Position numbers and translations under genes: made by a program | Source: an uncultured Bacteroidota bacterium | GTDB taxonomy: Bacteria > Bacteroidota > Bacteroidia > 2-12-FULL-35-15 | Length of the DNA stretch: 17,203 nt | Assembly: GCA_903889605.1 (NCBI GenBank) | Contig: CAISYK010000411.1 | Location: 1 to 17,203, forward strand | Direction: 5' to 3' | Notes under the pieces: model-generated | Databases searched by the model: none | What the model saw: the letters and a program-made list of their open reading frames with translations, nothing else | Told to the model about the DNA's origin: nothing | Shown: one piece after another, positions 14,053 to 17,203 of the stretch | Numbering within the stretch: position 1 is the first letter of the stretch | How the letters are laid out: each line of letters starts with the position of its first letter

Positions 14053-14718
14053 TTGCTTAATCGCAGTATAACCATAATCAGCATATTTATTTCATTATCA
14101 CTTTCCCTCATGCTGTTTTCCTTAACAACGAAAGCACAAAACGGCGAAGCTCTTTTTAGAAGATACTGCGGCATCTGCCATACAATAGGGGGCGGACGAT
14201 TAGTAGGACCTGATCTTAACGGAGTAACATCAAAACGATCGGAAGAATGGTTGATGAAAATGACAAAAGGATCACAAGATCTTATTAACAGCGGAGACAC
14301 TGCTGCAAAAGCTGTTTTCCAAAAGTTTAATATTATTATGCCCAATCAGACTATGCCTGACAGCGAACTTAAAGAAATTTTGGCTTTCATTACAGTTAAA
14401 AGCAAGTCTGTATCAGCTGAAAATACAGGTGCATCCGGCCGGCCAAACGGTTTTACTTCAGAAAAAATAATATTGGGCTGGAATAATCCATTAAGCTGGC
14501 TTTTTTTATTGGTATTAATTGTCGTGTTTTTTTCTGTTCACATAATAATTAATGCAAACATGCTTTTGAAAGAGGAAGGATTACAAACAAACAATTTTAT
14601 ACTTAACTTAAACCTCAGCGGATTAATTAAAAAGCGGCCTGCTTACCAAACTCACTTGGTGATTCAATTATTTGTTTTAGTTTTGCTTACGATTATTTGG
14701 GTTTTAACAACCCGTTAA
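14053..14718 (+). CDS. Membrane-anchored monohaem cytochrome c (paralogue of the operon's dihaem cytochrome)
   Basis: This 221-residue protein has a signal peptide (about 1-29, ending TTKAQ) and one cytochrome c domain with CGICH at 39-43 and candidate distal Met96 or Met101 in IIMPNQTMPD. Two C-terminal membrane helices follow (about 147-166 and 200-219). The haem domain shares about half its residues with the first domain of the protein at 2249-3127, including IGGG, GPDL and AKAVF. The start is TTG, with no in-frame ATG upstream. An ATG at 13997 is in another frame and would join this ORF if the run of eight A at 14007-14014 had nine. The TTG start already gives a normal signal peptide. An FNR-type promoter lies upstream, so this is probably an electron carrier made under the same conditions as Nar. 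Confidence 0.88.
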   Translation: MLNRSITIISIFISLSLSLMLFSLTTKAQNGEALFRRYCGICHTIGGGRLVGPDLNGVTSKRSEEWLMKMTKGSQDLINSGDTAAKAVFQKFNIIMPNQTMPDSELKEILAFITVKSKSVSAENTGASGRPNGFTSEKIILGWNNPLSWLFLLVLIVVFFSVHIIINANMLLKEEGLQTNNFILNLNLSGLIKKRPAYQTHLVIQLFVLVLLTIIWVLTTR

Positions 14719-14736
14719 CACTAATATAATAATTAT

Positions 14737-15807
14737 ATGTTTTTTCAGAAAGAAAACCGCACTGCCCTTGAAGCAAAAGAATGGGCCCAATATATTGCCT
14801 TTGCCCCCGTAATGTTTCAGGCTGCACGATCATTGCGCAACCTCGGAATACTAGAAGCAGTTAAAAAAAAGAGAACCGCGGGGGCTACTGAGGAAGAAGT
14901 GGCGTCAGCATTGAATCTTTCGAAATATGGAGTGCGCGTGCTTATGGAAGCCGGACTTGGAATTGGACTGTTAGTATTCAATAATGAGCGTTATTTCCTA
15001 ACAAAAACGGGCTTTTTAATTTTATCCGACAGCATGACAATTGCCAATATGGATTTTACGCATGACGTATGCTACAAAGGTATGTTTGAGTTGGAAGAAT
15101 CTGTAAAATCAGGCAAGCCGGAAGGACTGAAAGTTTTCGGCACTTGGGATACTATTTATGAAGCATTAGCGCATTTGCCTGCAGATGTGCAGAAGAGCTG
15201 GTTTGCTTTTGATCATTATTACTCCGATACTTGTTTTTCAGAGGTTTTACCGCATGTATTTAAAGTGTTTCCCAAAAAGTTACTTGATATAGGTGGAAAT
15301 ACAGGCAAATGGGCTATGAAATGCCTGAAATACTCACGAGATGTACAAATTGGAATTGTTGATTTGCCCGGACAGCTTAACGTTGCGAAAAAAAATCTCC
15401 AAAACTCTGAATTCGCCGAAAGAGTAACATTTTATGAAAGAAATGTTCTGCATCCCGACAATCTGCTGCCGAAAGGTTATGATGTGATATGGATGAGCCA
15501 GTTCCTGGATTGCTTTTCAGAAGAGCAAATAATTTCTATTCTTAAAAAATGTCACGAAGCTTTGGATGACAATGGAAATCTTTTTATTTTAGAACCTTTC
15601 TGGGACAGGCAGAAATATGAAGCGGCTGCATTCTCACTGCAGATGACATCTCTTTATTTTACAAATATTGCAAACGGCAACAGTCAGATGTATCACTCTG
15701 CATTTTTCCAAAAACTAGTGGAAGCTGCTGGATTCATTATTGCTGAACAGGTTGACCAGGTAGGCATAAGCCATACAATATTAAGGTGCACTAAAGGGGC
15801 CTTATGA
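14737..15807 (+). CDS. SAM-dependent methyltransferase, O-methyltransferase (Methyltransf_2) type
   Basis: This 356-residue protein has an N-terminal winged-helix dimerisation domain (about 25-92, with ATEEEVASALNLSKYGVRVL) and a Rossmann methyltransferase domain. SAM-binding motif I is LLDIGGNTGKWA at 182-193, with an acidic residue at the end of the second strand (IVDLPGQL, Asp209). The layout is that of hydroxyneurosporene/plant-type O-methyltransferases; the substrate is unknown. The gene starts 18 bases after the cytochrome c stop and is probably co-transcribed with it from the FNR-type promoter. Why a small-molecule methyltransferase should share that unit is not evident. A quinone or pigment substrate is a guess only. 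Confidence 0.85.
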   Translation: MFFQKENRTALEAKEWAQYIAFAPVMFQAARSLRNLGILEAVKKKRTAGATEEEVASALNLSKYGVRVLMEAGLGIGLLVFNNERYFLTKTGFLILSDSMTIANMDFTHDVCYKGMFELEESVKSGKPEGLKVFGTWDTIYEALAHLPADVQKSWFAFDHYYSDTCFSEVLPHVFKVFPKKLLDIGGNTGKWAMKCLKYSRDVQIGIVDLPGQLNVAKKNLQNSEFAERVTFYERNVLHPDNLLPKGYDVIWMSQFLDCFSEEQIISILKKCHEALDDNGNLFILEPFWDRQKYEAAAFSLQMTSLYFTNIANGNSQMYHSAFFQKLVEAAGFIIAEQVDQVGISHTILRCTKGAL

Positions 15808-15844
15808 ATTGCAGATTAAAGGCTGCTTTTCCTGAAATCATGAC

Positions 15845-17203
15845 CTAATTAATTCTGATTCCAATGCATGTCACATCATCAACCTGATCAAGAGGTCCCT
15901 GCCAATTTTCAAAAGTTTTACTGAATTTTTCAGATTGCGCATTTATTTGAAATTGAGAAGCAGAACACATCAGTTCACGTAATTGTTTATATTTATATTT
16001 TTTACCTTTTGGCCCGCCAAACTCGTCAGCAAAGCCGTCAGTATAAAGATAGATCGTGTCGCCAATTACCGCATCCAGCACATAATTATTAAACGCATCT
16101 TTCTTAATTCCTTTACCTATCGGCATTTTATCTGAGGCAGCCTTAATAATTGTATTGTCTCTAATAATTACCGGGGAGTTGTAAGATGCGGCGTAAGTGA
16201 TGACCCTCGTGGAATAATCAATACATAATAAAACACCATCCATTCCATCCTGCTGTTCTTTCTGGGTTAAATTTTCAATAAGTCTGCTGCGTACATATTC
16301 AAAGATTAGGTTAGGTTCCTTAATGTTTTTTTCATTTATCGCTTCATTCAAATAAGAGATATTCAATATGCTCATAAATGCTCCAGGAACCCCGTGCCCG
16401 GTTGAATCACAAACTGCTATATAAAATTTATTTTCTTTTCGGATGGCCCAATAAAAATCTCCGCTGACAATATCTTTTGGTTTATAAAAAATAAAGAAAT
16501 CAAAAGGTAAATGTTTTTGAATATACTCATGAGTGGTTAATGTCGCATATTGTATTCGGCTGGCGTATTTGATGCTGTCAGTTATCTCTCGGTTTTTTTG
16601 AGAAATTTCATTTTTTTGAGCATCAATCTGCTCCATCAATTTTTTTTGAGCTAAATGTTTTGTACGCTCAAAATCGGCTTCTTTTCTTATAGTTTCTATT
16701 TCGTACTGCGATTGAATATTTGTTAATTTAAGATTACTGCTTTCGTTAAATAGATTTTCATAGGCAGAATGATATTTTTTATACCAATCATAAGCATTAG
16801 GTATGTTTCCGCGCTTTTCTTCCAGTTCAGAAAATGTTAAATAAATAAGGTGAACTTCTTCTTTTATACCGCTTTTAAATGCTGCTTCCAAAGCTTGATT
16901 TAAATATACATCCACCTCATTAGAAAGATTGGATGATTCAATTAAAGCTTTTGAAATATGCAGATTAGTTGACACAGATAACACTTCATAATTAGCAGAA
17001 TCAGAGAGTCTAAGACTTGTGAGATAAGAATCGACAGCCTTTTCAAATTGTTTTGTTCGGAAAAAAATTATTCCTGAATTATGATGCGCCCAAGATTGAG
17101 TCGGTATTGATGAATTTGGATTAATTAAACATTTACTAAACCATTTTTCTGCCTCATCAAAGTTGCCCATTTCCATATAGGTTTCCCCGATATTGTTTTC
17201 GGA
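15845..17203 (-). CDS. TPR and SpoIIE/PP2C-type phosphatase (5' end cut by window edge)
   Basis: The reading frame stays open to the right edge. Nine residues before the first in-window Met (SENNIGETY) complete a TPR helix, so the Met at 17176 is not the true start. Visible parts are TPR repeats (to about residue 145 from that Met), a coiled coil (about 155-205), then a SpoIIE phosphatase domain. The phosphatase domain has metal-binding acidic residues in VSGDFYW (Asp240), CDSTGHGVPG (Asp257), YLYTDGFADEFGG and DQVDDVTCIG (Asp433, Asp434). These proteins dephosphorylate serine/threonine in partner-switching or stress signalling. Many Bacteroidota relatives have a membrane helix between the TPR and coiled coil; none is seen here, so this one may be soluble. 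It converges with the methyltransferase and has no evident tie to nitrate respiration. Confidence 0.9.
   Translation of the reverse strand, partial: SENNIGETYMEMGNFDEAEKWFSKCLINPNSSIPTQSWAHHNSGIIFFRTKQFEKAVDSYLTSLRLSDSANYEVLSVSTNLHISKALIESSNLSNEVDVYLNQALEAAFKSGIKEEVHLIYLTFSELEEKRGNIPNAYDWYKKYHSAYENLFNESSNLKLTNIQSQYEIETIRKEADFERTKHLAQKKLMEQIDAQKNEISQKNREITDSIKYASRIQYATLTTHEYIQKHLPFDFFIFYKPKDIVSGDFYWAIRKENKFYIAVCDSTGHGVPGAFMSILNISYLNEAINEKNIKEPNLIFEYVRSRLIENLTQKEQQDGMDGVLLCIDYSTRVITYAASYNSPVIIRDNTIIKAASDKMPIGKGIKKDAFNNYVLDAVIGDTIYLYTDGFADEFGGPKGKKYKYKQLRELMCSASQFQINAQSEKFSKTFENWQGPLDQVDDVTCIGIRIN

Noticed and set aside
15811..15830. Possible terminator GCAG-loop-CTGC-TTTT between convergent genes
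   Set aside because: The stem is only four base pairs, too weak to call.
1..17203. CRISPR arrays, insertion sequences, integrases, tRNA or rRNA genes
   Set aside because: No regularly spaced repeats, transposase or integrase motifs, or cloverleaf/rRNA segments were seen anywhere in the window.

Overview
The window looks like a chromosomal piece of a Bacteroidota bacterium. The DNA is AT-rich and starts are mostly without Shine-Dalgarno sequences. Promoters resemble the Bacteroidota -7 element (TAnnTTTG). There is an alginate-export-type outer-membrane barrel and a TPR/SpoIIE phosphatase of a kind common in this phylum. The core of the window is a nitrate-respiration locus.

Layout. Positions 1-9948 (minus strand, transcribed right to left) hold eight closely spaced genes: a NarK-type transporter with an unusual insertion, an outer-membrane porin, a Tat-exported Fe-S protein, a NrfD/PsrC-type quinone-site membrane protein, a membrane-anchored monohaem cytochrome c, a 158-residue protein of unknown function, a membrane-anchored dihaem cytochrome c, and narG, which runs off the left edge. 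A 727-base gene-less stretch (9949-10675) carries the promoter of this unit and some unexplained structure. A radical SAM/SPASM protein (10676-11716, minus) and a second, ordinary NarK-type transporter (12230-13450, minus) follow. A 602-base divergent intergenic region then separates narK from a rightward pair: a monohaem cytochrome c paralogous to the dihaem one, and an O-methyltransferase-like protein. A convergent SpoIIE-type phosphatase runs off the right edge.

How the parts may work together. Nitrate could cross the outer membrane through the barrel and the inner membrane through the two NarK proteins, and be reduced by NarG, which has no Tat signal and so probably faces the cytoplasm. 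The Fe-S/NrfD/cytochrome module resembles the quinol-oxidising core of alternative complex III or Qrc-like complexes. It suggests a periplasmic quinol/cytochrome c branch co-expressed with Nar; its wiring to NarG cannot be decided without the genes beyond the left edge (expected narH, narJ, narI).

The strongest non-coding signal is a set of FNR/CRP-family operators with core TGA(C/T)-N4-(G/A)TCA. At three genes (both narK genes and the rightward cytochrome) the operator centre lies exactly 29.5 bases from the first base of a TAnnTTTG-like -7 element. That matches class II activation at -41.5 and ties the three transcription units into one probable regulon. A fourth copy with the same geometry points into a stretch with no recognised gene, where a hairpin and a 27-codon ORF lie downstream.
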